This document shows, one piece after another, positions 8,521 through 18,222 of a stretch of 64,000 nt of DNA. Source of the stretch: Streptococcaceae bacterium (GTDB lineage Bacteria > Bacillota > Bacilli > Lactobacillales > Streptococcaceae); the NCBI GenBank assembly GCA_031269775.1, contig JAISYQ010000014.1, positions 1 to 64,000 on the forward strand. The letters run 5' to 3'. A program made the translations under genes and the position numbers. The notes below the pieces were generated by a model that was not told where the DNA came from, searched no databases, and saw only the letters and a list, made by a program, of their open reading frames with translations. The stretch's first letter is position 1. The number at the start of each line of letters is the position of its first letter.

Positions 8521-10631
8521 TTAAAAATTTGCCTTTTTTGTGTAATTCCGTCCTTTAATTTTTCCATCTTGAGCGCTTTTAGCAATATTTAAACGATGAG
8601 CCACAAAGATTAATGTCTTTTTTGGCAGAGCTAATAGCTTTTCAAGAATTTTTTGCTCTGTTAAAACATCCAAACTGCTGGTGGATTCATCAAAAATCAA
8701 TACCGAGACTTTTGTCAACAGCGATCTAGCAATCGCAATCCTCTGCATTTGCCCGAGAGATAAGGCTGTTTCTTCAGCGCTTAATTTTGTTTGGAAATTT
8801 AGCGGCGAATGTTCAATATCTTCTCTAATTTGTGTTAATTCAACTGCTTGAAAGATTTCTTCCTGCGTAGTTTCCTCACTTGCTTCAAAGGTTAAATTTT
8901 TCAAAATTGTGCCTGAAAAGATATATGGCTTTTGGGGAAGATATTGAATTTTTCTTCTTAAAATCTTTTTATCCGTTTGTTGAATATCAATTCCATCAAG
9001 CATAATTTCCCCAGAGCCTGGTTGATAAAAGTTTATTATTAATTTCAGCAAACTTGTTTTATTAGAATCGCTCTTGCCCACAATACTGATTTTTTCACCG
9101 GCTTGAATTTTCAAATTTATCTTAGATAGGATTTGCTGAGTATGATCATACTGATAGTCAACATCTTTTAATTCAATCGTCTTAAATTTTTTAGAATTAA
9201 ATGAAAAATTCGCTTTCGTATTTGTAAACTCAGAAGAAACAACAAAAACTTCTTGCAAGTGATGATTGGCAACGCGCGCCTTTTACAATTTTGACTGCAG
9301 ACATACAATGCTCTCCAGAGTATTCACAAAATAACTTAATAAAACATTATATGTAATCAACTGTCCTAAACTTATCTTTCCCTTCATCACTAAAGTAGAA
9401 CCAAACCATAAAATAAAAACATTTAAAACTAAGTGAATTCCCTGCTTCAGACCTTCTTGTAAGATAGAAATTTTTGTAAAAGCAAAAGATTTTCTTAAAA
9501 AACGTACAAACTCGCGATCAATTTTTTGATAACATTCTTCCTCGCTAGCTAACGATTTAATCGTTTCCATTCCGTTAATGTCTTCAGTAATTACTGAGCT
9601 TAGCAAGTGCATTTGCTTGCATCGTTTCATGATTTAAACGATTGAAGGGTCTGATAAATAAAAAAACAATTAATAAATACACAGGAATGGCTGCCAATGT
9701 TATATAGAAATAGATTGATATTTTGCGCTAAAAGCGCTGCACCGACCACAAGCAAAATACTTACATCCAAAAAAAGAGATAGAATAGTACTGGCCAAGGC
9801 ATCAATAATCAAGTTAACATCAGTAAAACGAGAAACAATCTCTCCAACTCTTCTAGTCGCAAAAAAAGAAAGTGGCAGATTAAAAATGTGCTGAATATAA
9901 GACAGATTAATTTTAATCGACAAACGCTGTCCTAAAATGCTCAGCAAATAATTTTGAGCAAAATTAACAATTTGTTAAATCACATATACAACGATCAAAC
10001 CAAAAGAAATAAAGCCCAGTGTTGTTTGCAGTTGATTTGGTAGATAATTATCAATCACTTCTTGTAAATAAAAAGAGCCTAAAATATTAATAATTGTCAC
10101 TAAAAAAGATGCTGTCACAATATTAAAAATCAAGCTTTTTTGTTTTAGCAGTAAAGGATAAAAACTAGCTAGTTCTGAGGTATCTTCTTTTTGTGGTGAA
10201 TAATTCGGCGTTGGTGTAATAACAAGAGCAACCCCAGTCCATTCATTTACAAAATCTTTAATCGCAATTTTTTGAATCTCTACTTTTTCATTGGGATCTG
10301 CAACCCATAACTTTCCTTTGCTGGCCTTATAAATAACCACATAATGTAATAAATTTCCTTCTTTTTGCACATGTAAAATAAGTGGATATGGAACATCTTC
10401 CATTACAAATAAACTCTCATCTGCAGCAAAGGCCTTTGTATGAAAATAAAAGACTTTTGCCGCTTCCATCAATCCTAAAGCTGAAGTTCCGTCAACTGTG
10501 GTTTTGGCCAATTCACGAATTCTTGCTAAAGAAACTCTTGACCCATAAAATTGCAAAACCATAGATAGCGCTGCTGCTCAATCCTTCTCATCTACTTGTG
10601 CAATATAAAGATATCGATGAAAAAAATCCAT
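8521..10631 (-). pseudogene. C39-peptidase ABC exporter for bacteriocin/pheromone, inactivated
   Basis: From the ATG at 10631 (GGAAGAG upstream) the frame reads MDFFHRYLYIAQVDEKD, then TGA, then AAALSMVLQFYGSRVSLARI. In ComA/LagD-type exporters this place reads DEKDCGAAAL, where Cys is the protease nucleophile; loss of three bases (TGG) would give exactly the observed TGA and remove Cys-Gly. The catalytic His (LLHYVVIY) and Asp (VADPN) remain. After the C39 domain come the membrane domain in three pieces (9975-10562, 9627-9947, 9283-9630) and the ATPase (8521-9258; degenerate Walker A VGKSDSNKTS, signature LSLGQMQRIAIARSL, Walker B VLIFDES). Breaks lie near 9960 and 9270. It once cut double-glycine leaders and exported the peptide. 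Confidence 0.88.
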
Positions 10632-10728
10632 GAATCTCTTCCAATCTAAAATTTTTTAAATTATTATATTTTTTCGTAAAAACACTTCCATTAAAAAATT
10701 TTTCCACAAGGAAAAAAATGATTTATTT

Positions 10729-11410
10729 TCATAAAATAAAATATTTCGTTGATATATTTTGGCAGAACCTCGCAGTAGCCAAAAAACAGCTAGCACTGAA
10801 AGCAAGAAAGAAAGCTACCATCACACTACTTGCTGAAACAATAAAAAGAAAAATACTGATTTGTAAAGAAATAAAATCGATATCTTTTTCGTTTTTGATA
10901 ATGATACCAGTAAGTGCATAAAGAAATAAAAAAGCCATAATTCCTAAAAAAATTAGTAAAAAAGTTCCTAGAGATGCTCCTGAAAAAATTTTTTGCCAAG
11001 GAATTTGGTGAGAAGATCCTGCGAGTTTAAATTTAGCAATTATCGACGTTGTGACTAAAAAGACCAAAAATTGTGTAAGCCAAACTAAACTAACTCCAAG
11101 TAATTTTCCATAAAGTAGGTTTTTGCTTTAACACTTGAAAGGATAACCTCTGTGATATAATTTCCTTTTTCATCAGCAACCTTTTATAATAAAATTCCGC
11201 AATTTATAAGACAATTGACAGAAGAATTGCGATGGTGATCAAACGGATATTTTCCATATAAAATTTCATATTATTTTGTGAAATGAAAAAATGACCAATA
11301 GTACTACTAAAGAAAGGACCTATGAAAAGTAATGAGGAAAGCAAAAATAATGGATTTTTTATTATTTTAAAGTAAGTTTTTTTGGCTACTAATTTTAGTT
11401 TATCGTTCAT
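10729..11410 (-). pseudogene. ABC-2 type permease (NatB-like), broken
   Basis: The N-terminus (MNDKLKLVAKKTYFKIIKNP, first transmembrane helix) starts at 11410. Then, after a gap, come KGNYITEVILSSVKAKTYFM and LLGVSLVWLTQFLVFLVTTS in a second frame and more hydrophobic helices to 10729. This is the order of NatB-type sodium or drug exporter permeases, whose family motif is ExILSSVSxxxxxxGK. A large internal piece and the C-terminus are missing. It lies upstream, in transcription direction, of the exporter and ATPase remnants. Confidence 0.7.
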
Positions 11411-11491
11411 TTTTTACCAGCCTTTTTTTTAGAACTGCCTAATAGATAAAATATAGCTTCTAAAAATGCTAAGAGATTTTATCTTTTTAAA

Positions 11492-11671
11492 TGGACCTGT
11501 TATGAATTTAAAGTCCATGAAACTGAAATTTCTTTTTCCCTGATCCATTTACCTAGGCATAAAATTTTAACGTCAAAAAGCCTTGCAAAGATAACTATTT
11601 TTGCATTTTTTCTTATTCTTAAGAAAAAATTGACCAAAATTTTAATCATACTTAAGTTTGAAATAAGTCTA
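11492..11671. repeat. Dispersed MITE-like repeat, degenerate copy
   Basis: It shares with the other copies the block TTTCTTTTTCCCTGA, the central ACGTCAAAAAGCCT and the end AAGTCTA, but has many substitutions. It is about 180 bp long and probably the oldest copy in the window. Confidence 0.6.
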
Positions 11672-11707
11672 ATATCCTAAAAGATTAAAAATGTTTTAAA
11701 TAAATCT

Positions 11708-11735
11708 TTGCTTCTTGGTTTTAAGACTGTATAAT
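11708..11735 (+). promoter_or_regulatory. Predicted promoter of the HD-domain gene
   Basis: TTGCTT at 11708-11713 and TATAAT at 11730-11735 with a 16-base spacer, about 50 bases before the start codon at 11785. Prediction from consensus only. Confidence 0.5.
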
Positions 11736-11784
11736 TAAATCATAGTTAGTTTTTCGTAGATTTTTTATGAAGGGACTTAATTAA

Positions 11785-12294
11785 ATGAATCAGCCGTGGC
11801 TTAAAGATAAAGAGTATATGTTACATGTACGAGAATTACTTGAAACGCAAATGGTTCAAAATTTACAAAATTTTGTGCACCATCATCATTCAAATAGATT
11901 AGAACACTCATTAAATGTATCTTACACAGGTTTTAAAGTTGCTAAAAAATTAAATATTAATGCTCGTTCAATTGCTAGAGCAGGTTTATTACATGATTTA
12001 TTTTTTTATGACCGACATGAGTTTAAAAATGAGGAAAAAAATCATGCTTATATTCATGCAAGAATTGCCGTTTTACATGCCGAGCAGATCACAGAGTTAA
12101 GTGATTTGGAAAAAGATATTATTCTAAAACATATGTGGGGAGCTACTTTTGCTTTACCTCGATACAAAGAAAGTTATATCGTTACCTTTGTTGATAAGTA
12201 TTGGGCTATCAAAGAAGTTGTTCAGCCCTTTGTTAGAAAATGGAAAAAACGCAAAATTTTCAAACGTAGATGCAATTGTAAAGTGGTTGCGTGA
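11785..12294 (+). CDS. HD-domain protein, putative phosphohydrolase
   Basis: A 169-residue protein with the HD metal-binding pattern: His-rich HHHHSNRLEHSLNV (about 33-46), then GLLHDLFFYD (His-Asp pair near 71-72), and a later His in IILKHMWG and Asp in VTFVDKYWA. This order is typical of HD phosphohydrolases with two metals. Lactic acid bacteria carry a similar small HD protein next to yidD. The stop overlaps the yidD start by one base, pointing to translational coupling. The C-terminus is very basic. Substrate unknown. Confidence 0.8.
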   Translation: MNQPWLKDKEYMLHVRELLETQMVQNLQNFVHHHHSNRLEHSLNVSYTGFKVAKKLNINARSIARAGLLHDLFFYDRHEFKNEEKNHAYIHARIAVLHAEQITELSDLEKDIILKHMWGATFALPRYKESYIVTFVDKYWAIKEVVQPFVRKWKKRKIFKRRCNCKVVA

Positions 12295-12542
12295 TGAAAA
12301 AGTTCGTTATTTTATTAATATGTGGATACCAGAGATTACTTTCTCCTTTGCTTCCTAAATGTTGTCGTTATTATCCAACTTGCTCACAATATATGTTGGA
12401 TGCTCTTTATCTTTATGGAACAGCTAAAGGTATTTTAATAGGAACCTTTCGTCTTTTGCGTTGTCATCCATTTGTTAAAGGTGGAGTTGATTATGTTCCT
12501 TTAAAATTTAATTTGAAAGCTTGTTTACGATTCTTTAATTAG
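12294..12542 (+). CDS. yidD: Membrane protein insertion efficiency factor YidD
   Basis: An 82-residue protein with the invariant YidD signature: YQRLLSPLLPKCCRYYPTCS (Cys-rich), then AKGILIGTFRLLRCHPF and the GGVDYVP tail. YidD helps insert proteins into the inner membrane together with YidC. The start ATG shares its first base with the last base of the preceding stop codon (TGATG arrangement); a GTG three bases earlier is possible. Confidence 0.95.
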   Translation: MKKFVILLICGYQRLLSPLLPKCCRYYPTCSQYMLDALYLYGTAKGILIGTFRLLRCHPFVKGGVDYVPLKFNLKACLRFFN

Positions 12543-12661
12543 GTAAGTTTGCAATGCATAATTTGGTTTTAAAAGAGAAGTTAGGACAAGATATTAATTT
12601 TTGCTTTATCTTTATTCTTTTATAAATAATATTGGTTTTTCATGAAGGAGGAAATCTACAA

Positions 12662-13672
12662 ATGACAGTAAAAGTAGGGATTAATGGTTTTGGACGTATA
12701 GGACGTTTAGCGTTTCGCCGGATTCAAAATGTTGAAGGCGTAGAAGTTGTTGCGATTAACGATTTAACAGATTCTCGTATGTTGGCTCATTTATTGAAAT
12801 ATGACACAACACAAGGACGTTTTGATAGAACAGTTGAAGTTCAAGAGGATGCTTTTGTTGTAAATGATAAAAAAGTTGCAATTTCTAAAAATCCTAATCC
12901 GGCTGAAATTGGATGGAATAAATGGGGTGTAGACGTTGTTCTTGAAGCAACTGGTTTTTTTGCTTCAAAGGAAAAAGCAGAACAACATATTAAAGGTGGA
13001 GCAAAAAAAGTGGTTATTACTGCTCCTGGTGGAGCTGATGTTAAGACAATTGTTTATAACACGAACCACAGCACACTAGATGGTTCTGAAACAGTGATTT
13101 CTGCTGGTTCTTGTACAACCAACTGTTTAGCACCGATGGCCGATGCCTTGCATAAGCACTTTGGTATTAAAGTAGGAACAATGACAACTGTTCATGGTTA
13201 TACAGGAGATCAGATGACGCTTGATGGACCTCATCGTGGTGGAGATTTGCGTAGAGCACGCGCTGCTGCAGAAAATATCGTACCTAACTCAACAGGCGCA
13301 GCTAAAGCAATTGGTTTAGTTATTCCTGAGTTAAATGGGAAACTTTCTGGACATGCACAACGTGTTCCGATTCCAACTGGTTCATTAACTGAATTGGTAA
13401 CTATTTTAGGTAAAAAAGTAACAGTTGATGAAGTAAATAAAGCTATGAAAGCTGAAGCTACTGAATCTTATGGATATAATACTGATGAAATTGTATCTTC
13501 TGATATTGTTGGGATGATCTATGGTTCATTATTTGATGCAACGCAAACAGAAATTATGCATGGTGATAATAATACACAATTGGTTAAAACAGTATCTTGG
13601 TATGACAATGAAATGTCCTATACAGCTCAATTGGTTCGCACCCTTGCTTACTTTGCAAGTTTAATAAAATAA
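12662..13672 (+). CDS. gapA: Glyceraldehyde-3-phosphate dehydrogenase
   Basis: A 336-residue glycolytic enzyme oxidising glyceraldehyde 3-phosphate to 1,3-bisphosphoglycerate with NAD. The Rossmann motif [10 protein letters not shown] is at 6-15 and the catalytic Cys151 is in [12 protein letters not shown]. The chosen ATG has AAGGAGGAAA upstream; an upstream GTG in the same frame would add 10 residues before the ribosome binding site and is rejected. It appears to be a single-gene unit, with no pgk or tpi next to it. The codon use is that of a highly expressed gene. Confidence 0.97.
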   Translation: MTVKVGINGFGRIGRLAFRRIQNVEGVEVVAINDLTDSRMLAHLLKYDTTQGRFDRTVEVQEDAFVVNDKKVAISKNPNPAEIGWNKWGVDVVLEATGFFASKEKAEQHIKGGAKKVVITAPGGADVKTIVYNTNHSTLDGSETVISAGSCTTNCLAPMADALHKHFGIKVGTMTTVHGYTGDQMTLDGPHRGGDLRRARAAAENIVPNSTGAAKAIGLVIPELNGKLSGHAQRVPIPTGSLTELVTILGKKVTVDEVNKAMKAEATESYGYNTDEIVSSDIVGMIYGSLFDATQTEIMHGDNNTQLVKTVSWYDNEMSYTAQLVRTLAYFASLIK

Positions 13673-13902
13673 AAGAGATTATGTAGGCAATTAGAATATT
13701 CTTTAAAAAGAGGGCTGTTTTTGATTTTTAGCAAAATGGGTTACGTTTATTAAATTGTTTCAAGCTTTGCTTGTTTTGTAAGAGTCTATTAATAAGCTTA
13801 TTTATTGTTAGAAGATCATAAACAGGCTTTAAGATCAACCCTCAGGTAGAATAGAGATCTATTAAAACGCAAATAATTATTTGAAAGGATAAAAAAAGGC
13901 CA
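13673..13902. other. Intergenic stretch with half of a short palindromic repeat
   Basis: No gene. GAAGATCATAAACAGGCTTTAAG at 13811-13833 matches the right arm of the palindromic repeats at 25102-25156 and 52747-52808. No clear rho-independent terminator for gapA was found. Confidence 0.4.
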
Positions 13903-14343
13903 TTAATTCCTTTTTATTTTTATAGCTGCTTCAATTTTTTGAGCAACTCTTTTTAAATATGTAGTTGTGTATTGATCACTATGATCACCAAAATGAATGT
14001 GAAAATCATCTTCGCTGCTATAACGTGGAATTAAATGAATATGCGAATGAAATACTGATTGATAAGCTATTTTACGATTATTATTAATAATATTTAATCC
14101 TTTCATATCAGGGAGAGCTTTTTCTAATGCTTGAGCAATTTTGGGTATATGTGTGAATACTTCACTAGCAATTTTTTCATCATATTCAAAAATATCCTTT
14201 ACATGTATTTTAGGTACCAGTAATGTATGAGCTAAAGTTGTTTGACTTAAATCTAAAAAAGCATAAACTTTTTCATTTTCATAGATTTTAGCGCTAGGAA
14301 TATTTTTAGCGATAATCTTACAAAAAATACAATTTTCCATCAA
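13903..14343 (-). CDS. hit: HIT family nucleotide-binding hydrolase
   Basis: A histidine-triad protein of 146 residues, or 145 if the second Met is used. The triad HSHIHLIP is at residues 99-106, and a CIFCKII start (Cys5, Cys8) gives part of the usual zinc site. Members hydrolyse purine nucleoside phosphoramidates and related AMP conjugates. The gene is leftward and separate from gapA and rpsB; a short TTTCCTC upstream on the plus strand is its GAGGAAA ribosome binding site. Confidence 0.92.
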   Translation of the reverse strand: MMENCIFCKIIAKNIPSAKIYENEKVYAFLDLSQTTLAHTLLVPKIHVKDIFEYDEKIASEVFTHIPKIAQALEKALPDMKGLNIINNNRKIAYQSVFHSHIHLIPRYSSEDDFHIHFGDHSDQYTTTYLKRVAQKIEAAIKIKRN

Positions 14344-14450
14344 AATTTCCTCATAAATATTTTTTAATAATTAAAAATTATCATAAAAGAGACTCGGAGT
14401 AAACTTTAAGCTCTTTTTCCTGAGTATTTTTTGTTAAAAAATTCGTTTAG

Positions 14451-14480
14451 TTGACGAAATTTATACTTAGGCGTTACAAT
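14451..14480 (+). promoter_or_regulatory. Predicted rpsB promoter
   Basis: TTGACG at 14451-14456 and TACAAT at 14475-14480, spacer 18. It leaves an untranslated leader of about 125 bases before the rpsB start, long enough for autoregulation by S2, but I recognise no specific leader motif in it. Confidence 0.6.
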
Positions 14481-14612
14481 ATTTAAAGTTGCTTAAAGCA
14501 ATAATTACACATCCAAAATTAGCGTTTGAGCCTGCTTTTAAGTAAATTTTGCTTAAAGTTTTAAATCGTGTAAATTTTGGAGAGGATAAAAAAGAAAAGG
14601 TGGAAAATAAAA

Positions 14613-15416
14613 ATGGCAGTAATTTCAATGAAACAACTTTTAGAGGCAGGAGTTCATTTTGGACATCAAACACGTCGTTGGAACCCAAAGATGAAAAGAT
14701 ATATTTTTACAGAACGTAATGGTATTTACATTATTGATTTGCAAAAAACTGTTAGATTAATTGATTTGGCATATGCTTATATGAAACAAGTCGCTGATAA
14801 AGGCGGAGTTGTTTTATTTGTGGGAACAAAAAAACAAGCACAAGAAGCTATTAAGGAGGATGCTTTACGATCTGGACAATATTATGTAAACCATCGTTGG
14901 TTAGGTGGGACGCTAACAAACTGGAATACAATTCAAAAACGTATTGGACGCTTAAAACAAATTAAGAAAATGGAAAAAGATGGAACGTTTGATGTTCTTC
15001 CTAAAAAGGAAGTTGTTCTTTTAAAGAAACAGCGTGATCGTTTAGAAAAATTTTTAGGCGGTATTGAAGATATGCCGCGTATTCCTGATGTAATCTATAT
15101 TGTTGATCCACGTAAAGAGAATATCGCGGTAAAAGAAGCGTGTAAATTAAATATTCCAATTGTAGCAATGGTGGATACAAATGCAGATCCAGATGAAATC
15201 GATGTAGTGATTCCATCAAATGATGATGCGATTCGTTCAGTAAAATTAATTACAGCTAAAATGGCAGAAGCATTTATTGAAGTAAATCAAGGCGAAGATC
15301 AAATGGTAGAAGAAAACGTTCCTTCCGAATCTAAAGTTAGTGAAGAGAAAACAGTGGATTTTGTGATGGAAGAATTAGTTGAAGAAGTAGAGGAAGACAA
15401 CATAAAAAAAGATTGA
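14613..15416 (+). CDS. rpsB: 30S ribosomal protein S2
   Basis: A 267-residue ribosomal protein. The start [20 protein letters not shown] and the motifs [20 protein letters not shown] and [14 protein letters not shown] are diagnostic. The ATG follows AAAGGTGG by 10 bases; an upstream in-frame start has no family support. The C-terminus has a long acidic tail ([11 protein letters not shown]). In nearly all Firmicutes tsf (elongation factor Ts) follows at once; here a terminator and a mobile repeat follow and then sortase genes, so the rpsB-tsf linkage has been broken. Confidence 0.97.
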   Translation: MAVISMKQLLEAGVHFGHQTRRWNPKMKRYIFTERNGIYIIDLQKTVRLIDLAYAYMKQVADKGGVVLFVGTKKQAQEAIKEDALRSGQYYVNHRWLGGTLTNWNTIQKRIGRLKQIKKMEKDGTFDVLPKKEVVLLKKQRDRLEKFLGGIEDMPRIPDVIYIVDPRKENIAVKEACKLNIPIVAMVDTNADPDEIDVVIPSNDDAIRSVKLITAKMAEAFIEVNQGEDQMVEENVPSESKVSEEKTVDFVMEELVEEVEEDNIKKD

Positions 15417-15441
15417 AGAACGAATTTTTAGGATCAAAATA

Positions 15442-15500
15442 GGTTATCTAAATGTAGGATGATAGGATTAGCTTTTCTGGCATTTAGATAATCTTTTTTT
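15442..15500 (+). terminator. Rho-independent terminator after rpsB
   Basis: GTTATCTAAATG (from 15443) pairs with CATTTAGATAAT (from 15481) and is followed by a run of eight T. The loop is long (about 26 bases). Confidence 0.8.
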
Positions 15501-15503
15501 TAT

Positions 15504-15667
15504 TAGATCTCCTCGAAAATTAAATGTATGAGAACTTCGTTTTCTTTTTCCTCGATACATCGTCAAAAAGCCTTAAAATAGCAACTACTTATCTTTAAGT
15601 TTTTTTCTTTGTTTCAGGAAAAAATTGAAATTAATTCTCTTTATACCCTAATTTCCGAGGAGGTCTA
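15504..15667. repeat. Dispersed MITE-like repeat, short class
   Basis: A 164 bp element beginning TAGATCTCCTCGAAAATTA and ending CTAATTTCCGAGGAGGTCTA; the ends are imperfect inverted repeats and the outermost bases are TA. The centre is the short variant TCGATACATCGTCAAAAAGCC. It sits between the rpsB terminator and the sortase promoter. Confidence 0.85.
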
Positions 15668-15678
15668 TTAAATTATAG

Positions 15679-15707
15679 TTGTCATGATTAAATAATTATG
15701 ATATATT
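15679..15707 (+). promoter_or_regulatory. Predicted promoter of the sortase pair
   Basis: TTGTCA at 15679-15684, 17-base spacer, TATATT at 15702-15707, ending 37 bases before the GTG start. It begins 11 bases after the repeat ends. Confidence 0.55.
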
Positions 15708-15744
15708 ATGAATATAGTTATAATTTAATGAGAGAAGGGATTTT

Positions 15745-16986
15745 GTGAAGGTTCCAAAACCAGATAAAAAAGCATCTAAAAAAGCGATTCGTGAATTTTT
15801 AATGCGTGTTTTTATTGTTTTTTTTATGTTAACTGGAGCGGGAGTTACGGCATATCCTTTTGTTGTCAATGCTTTGAATGATAGCATTGGAAAAGCAGTA
15901 ATTAATCGTTATCAATCTAAAGAAAATAAAGAGTTTCGCAAGAAGCAAGCAAAAAAATTAAAAGAGATGAACCTGGCAGAAAAACAAAAAAGTAAGGCAT
16001 TAAAGGATCCATTTTCACAAGCAAGTTTGGATAAAGCAAATTTTGATGCCTTCCATCCTAATTTTTATGCACAACATACCATTGCAGTAATTTATATCCC
16101 AAAAATTAGTGTAGGTCTTCCAGTATTTGATAGTACAGATGAACGTTTTCTCTCACAAGGAGCAACTTGGATGTCGGATACTAGTTTTCCTGATGGCGGA
16201 AAAGGAGAGCATTCAATCATTACTGCACATCGCGGTTTGCCAACAGCGGAATTATTTACAGACTTACCAAAGCTAGTTAATGGGGATATTTTTATTATTA
16301 AACAAGATGATAACTATTTGGCTTATGAAGTATTTGAAAAGAAAACAGTAAAGCCAGAAGAGACAGGAATTTTGAATCTTAAGAGTGATAAAGATTTGGT
16401 AACATTAGTAACTTGTACTCCATATATGATTAATACTCATCGACTTTTGGTGACAGGAGAAAGAGTGCCTTTTACGCCCAATATGTTTAAAGAGATTAAC
16501 GAAATTGCTAAAGCAAAGAAAAATAAAAATATCAAAGTTTATGCTGCGCTATCTTCAGCAGTAGGTGGAGTATTTATGCTTTTGCGTTTCTTTTGGGTAA
16601 GTATGCAATTAAAACGCAGACGTTATAATTTACGTTTTCGTGTGATGGATAGTACAGGAAAAAAAGGTTTAACACAAGCCAAATATCAATTGTTTGGAGC
16701 CAATGGTAAAACACCATTATCTAAAAATGGTCAGTTGTTACTTGCATCACCTAATCGAAATGGTGAAGTTGTATTTACCGGCCTTCCTGGAGGAAAATAT
16801 ATTATTAAGCAAGTAGAGACTCCTAAAGGATATCGCGTACTTAATAAAGTAAAATTTAAAATGCATAGTATTAAAGATCCTTTTTTTTCTGCTTCAATTA
16901 TTCATCGTGTTTTAAACAAATTTAATTGGCAACAGTTAAAAGGCAAAGAATTGGTGATTATTAATCCGTTAAAAAATAAAAATTAG
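15745..16986 (+). CDS. srtC: Class C sortase with C-terminal CnaB/SpaA-like domain
   Basis: A 413-residue pilin-type sortase. Order: short basic N-terminus, transmembrane helix about 20-42, lid motif Asp88-Pro89-Phe90, catalytic domain with His162 (TAHRG), Cys224 (TLVTCTPY) and Arg233 (THRLLVTGER), second transmembrane helix about 264-287, KRRR at 290-293. Class C sortases normally end shortly after the second helix; here about 115 residues follow, containing AKYQLFGANGKTPLSKNG and GEVVFTGLPGGKYIIKQ then ETPKGY, the pattern of CnaB/SpaA (prealbumin-like) repeats. The GTG start has AGAAGGGA upstream. Such enzymes join pilin subunits by isopeptide bonds, but no pilin gene is in the window. A related sortase follows 21 bases later. 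Confidence 0.92.
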   Translation: MKVPKPDKKASKKAIREFLMRVFIVFFMLTGAGVTAYPFVVNALNDSIGKAVINRYQSKENKEFRKKQAKKLKEMNLAEKQKSKALKDPFSQASLDKANFDAFHPNFYAQHTIAVIYIPKISVGLPVFDSTDERFLSQGATWMSDTSFPDGGKGEHSIITAHRGLPTAELFTDLPKLVNGDIFIIKQDDNYLAYEVFEKKTVKPEETGILNLKSDKDLVTLVTCTPYMINTHRLLVTGERVPFTPNMFKEINEIAKAKKNKNIKVYAALSSAVGGVFMLLRFFWVSMQLKRRRYNLRFRVMDSTGKKGLTQAKYQLFGANGKTPLSKNGQLLLASPNRNGEVVFTGLPGGKYIIKQVETPKGYRVLNKVKFKMHSIKDPFFSASIIHRVLNKFNWQQLKGKELVIINPLKNKN

Positions 16987-17007
16987 GAAAGGATAGATAG
17001 ATTTTTT

Positions 17008-18222
17008 ATGACCAAAATGCCAAAAGAAAAAAAATGGGCAATTCCTCAATTTGTTTTTAAAATATTAGCCGTTTTTATTTTTTTGGGAGGAGCACTTACT
17101 ACTGCTTATCCTCTTTATTGTGATGTATTAAATGATGCTTTAGCTAATAAAGTAAATGATGAGTATCATTCTAAAGAAAATGAAAAATTTCGTAAAGAGC
17201 AAAATAAAAAATTGCGCTCTCAACATCAAAGACAAGAAGCTTTAAAGGATCCATTTTCAAATGTTTCTTTACAAAATGCAAAAGATCTAGCTAGTAATCC
17301 GAAAACAGAATTTTTAGTAAAACATACGATTGGATTTATTTATATTCCAAAAATTGATCAGAAATTACCGATTTTTGATACGATCAATGATACATTTATG
17401 GATTGCGGGGCAACGTGGTTTTCAAAAAGTAATTTTCCCGGTAGTGGAAAGGGAGGGCATACTGTTATTACAGCGCATCGCGGTTTGCCTACGGCAACTT
17501 TATTTACTGATTTAGATAAGTTAAAAAATGGTGATAAGTTTATTGTTGAAGTGGATGAAAAGTATTTAGCTTATGAAGTTTATGCACGCCATGTGGTTTT
17601 ACCAGATGATTTAAGTAAATTAGATCCTATTGATGAACAGGATACAGTAACTCTTTTAACTTGTACGCCATATATGATCAATTCTCATCGTTTATTAGTG
17701 GTTGGTAAACGTATTTCATTTACACCGTCAATGTATGAAGATATGAGATCAATTAAATCAGCTCAAAAGAAAAAGATTGCAAAATTAGTAATAGGACTTT
17801 CTGCAGCTGGAGTACTTGCTGTCTTTCTTTCTTATTTTTCTTATCTTCGTTTAAAACATGCACGTAGTTTATATAATTTGAATTTTAGAGTTTTGGGTGA
17901 AGGAGGTCAACCTGCAGTTGGCACTTGCTATCAATTATTTGATCGAAGAGGAAAAAAGCCTAAACGTAAGAATGGTAAATTAATAATTAGTGAGATAAAT
18001 CCTGCGGATGGCACAGTTTCTTTTCAAAAGATTCCAGGTGTCTCATTAAAGATAAAGCAAATTTCTGATAACAACCAATATCAAAAAATGCCTGATATGC
18101 GAATTGGAATTTTAAAAAGAAAGGCTAAAGAATTTACTTTGAAGATAAAGAAACGTAAATTAAAAGGAAAATTAGAAAAAAATGATAAAGATTATACGAT
18201 TTATTTGCAAAAGAAAGGATAA
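17008..18222 (+). CDS. srtC: Second class C sortase with C-terminal CnaB-like domain
   Basis: A 404-residue paralogue of the upstream gene with the same plan: membrane helix about 15-37, lid Asp81-Pro82-Phe83, His157, Cys219 (TLLTCTPY), Arg228, second helix about 258-281, then TCYQLFDRRGKKPKRKNGKL and GTVSFQKIPGVSLKIKQI. The extra domain is less CnaB-like than in the first gene (no ETPxGY) and more basic, ending with many Lys. Two paralogous sortases in tandem usually mean two linked pilus polymerisation steps, but substrates are not adjacent. The ATG has AGGAAAGGA upstream at a rather long spacing. Confidence 0.9.
   Translation: MTKMPKEKKWAIPQFVFKILAVFIFLGGALTTAYPLYCDVLNDALANKVNDEYHSKENEKFRKEQNKKLRSQHQRQEALKDPFSNVSLQNAKDLASNPKTEFLVKHTIGFIYIPKIDQKLPIFDTINDTFMDCGATWFSKSNFPGSGKGGHTVITAHRGLPTATLFTDLDKLKNGDKFIVEVDEKYLAYEVYARHVVLPDDLSKLDPIDEQDTVTLLTCTPYMINSHRLLVVGKRISFTPSMYEDMRSIKSAQKKKIAKLVIGLSAAGVLAVFLSYFSYLRLKHARSLYNLNFRVLGEGGQPAVGTCYQLFDRRGKKPKRKNGKLIISEINPADGTVSFQKIPGVSLKIKQISDNNQYQKMPDMRIGILKRKAKEFTLKIKKRKLKGKLEKNDKDYTIYLQKKG

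Noticed and set aside
15504-15667. The dispersed repeat as a riboswitch or leader RNA
   Set aside because: It occurs in both orientations and after as well as before genes, with inverted ends and TA borders, which fits a mobile element.
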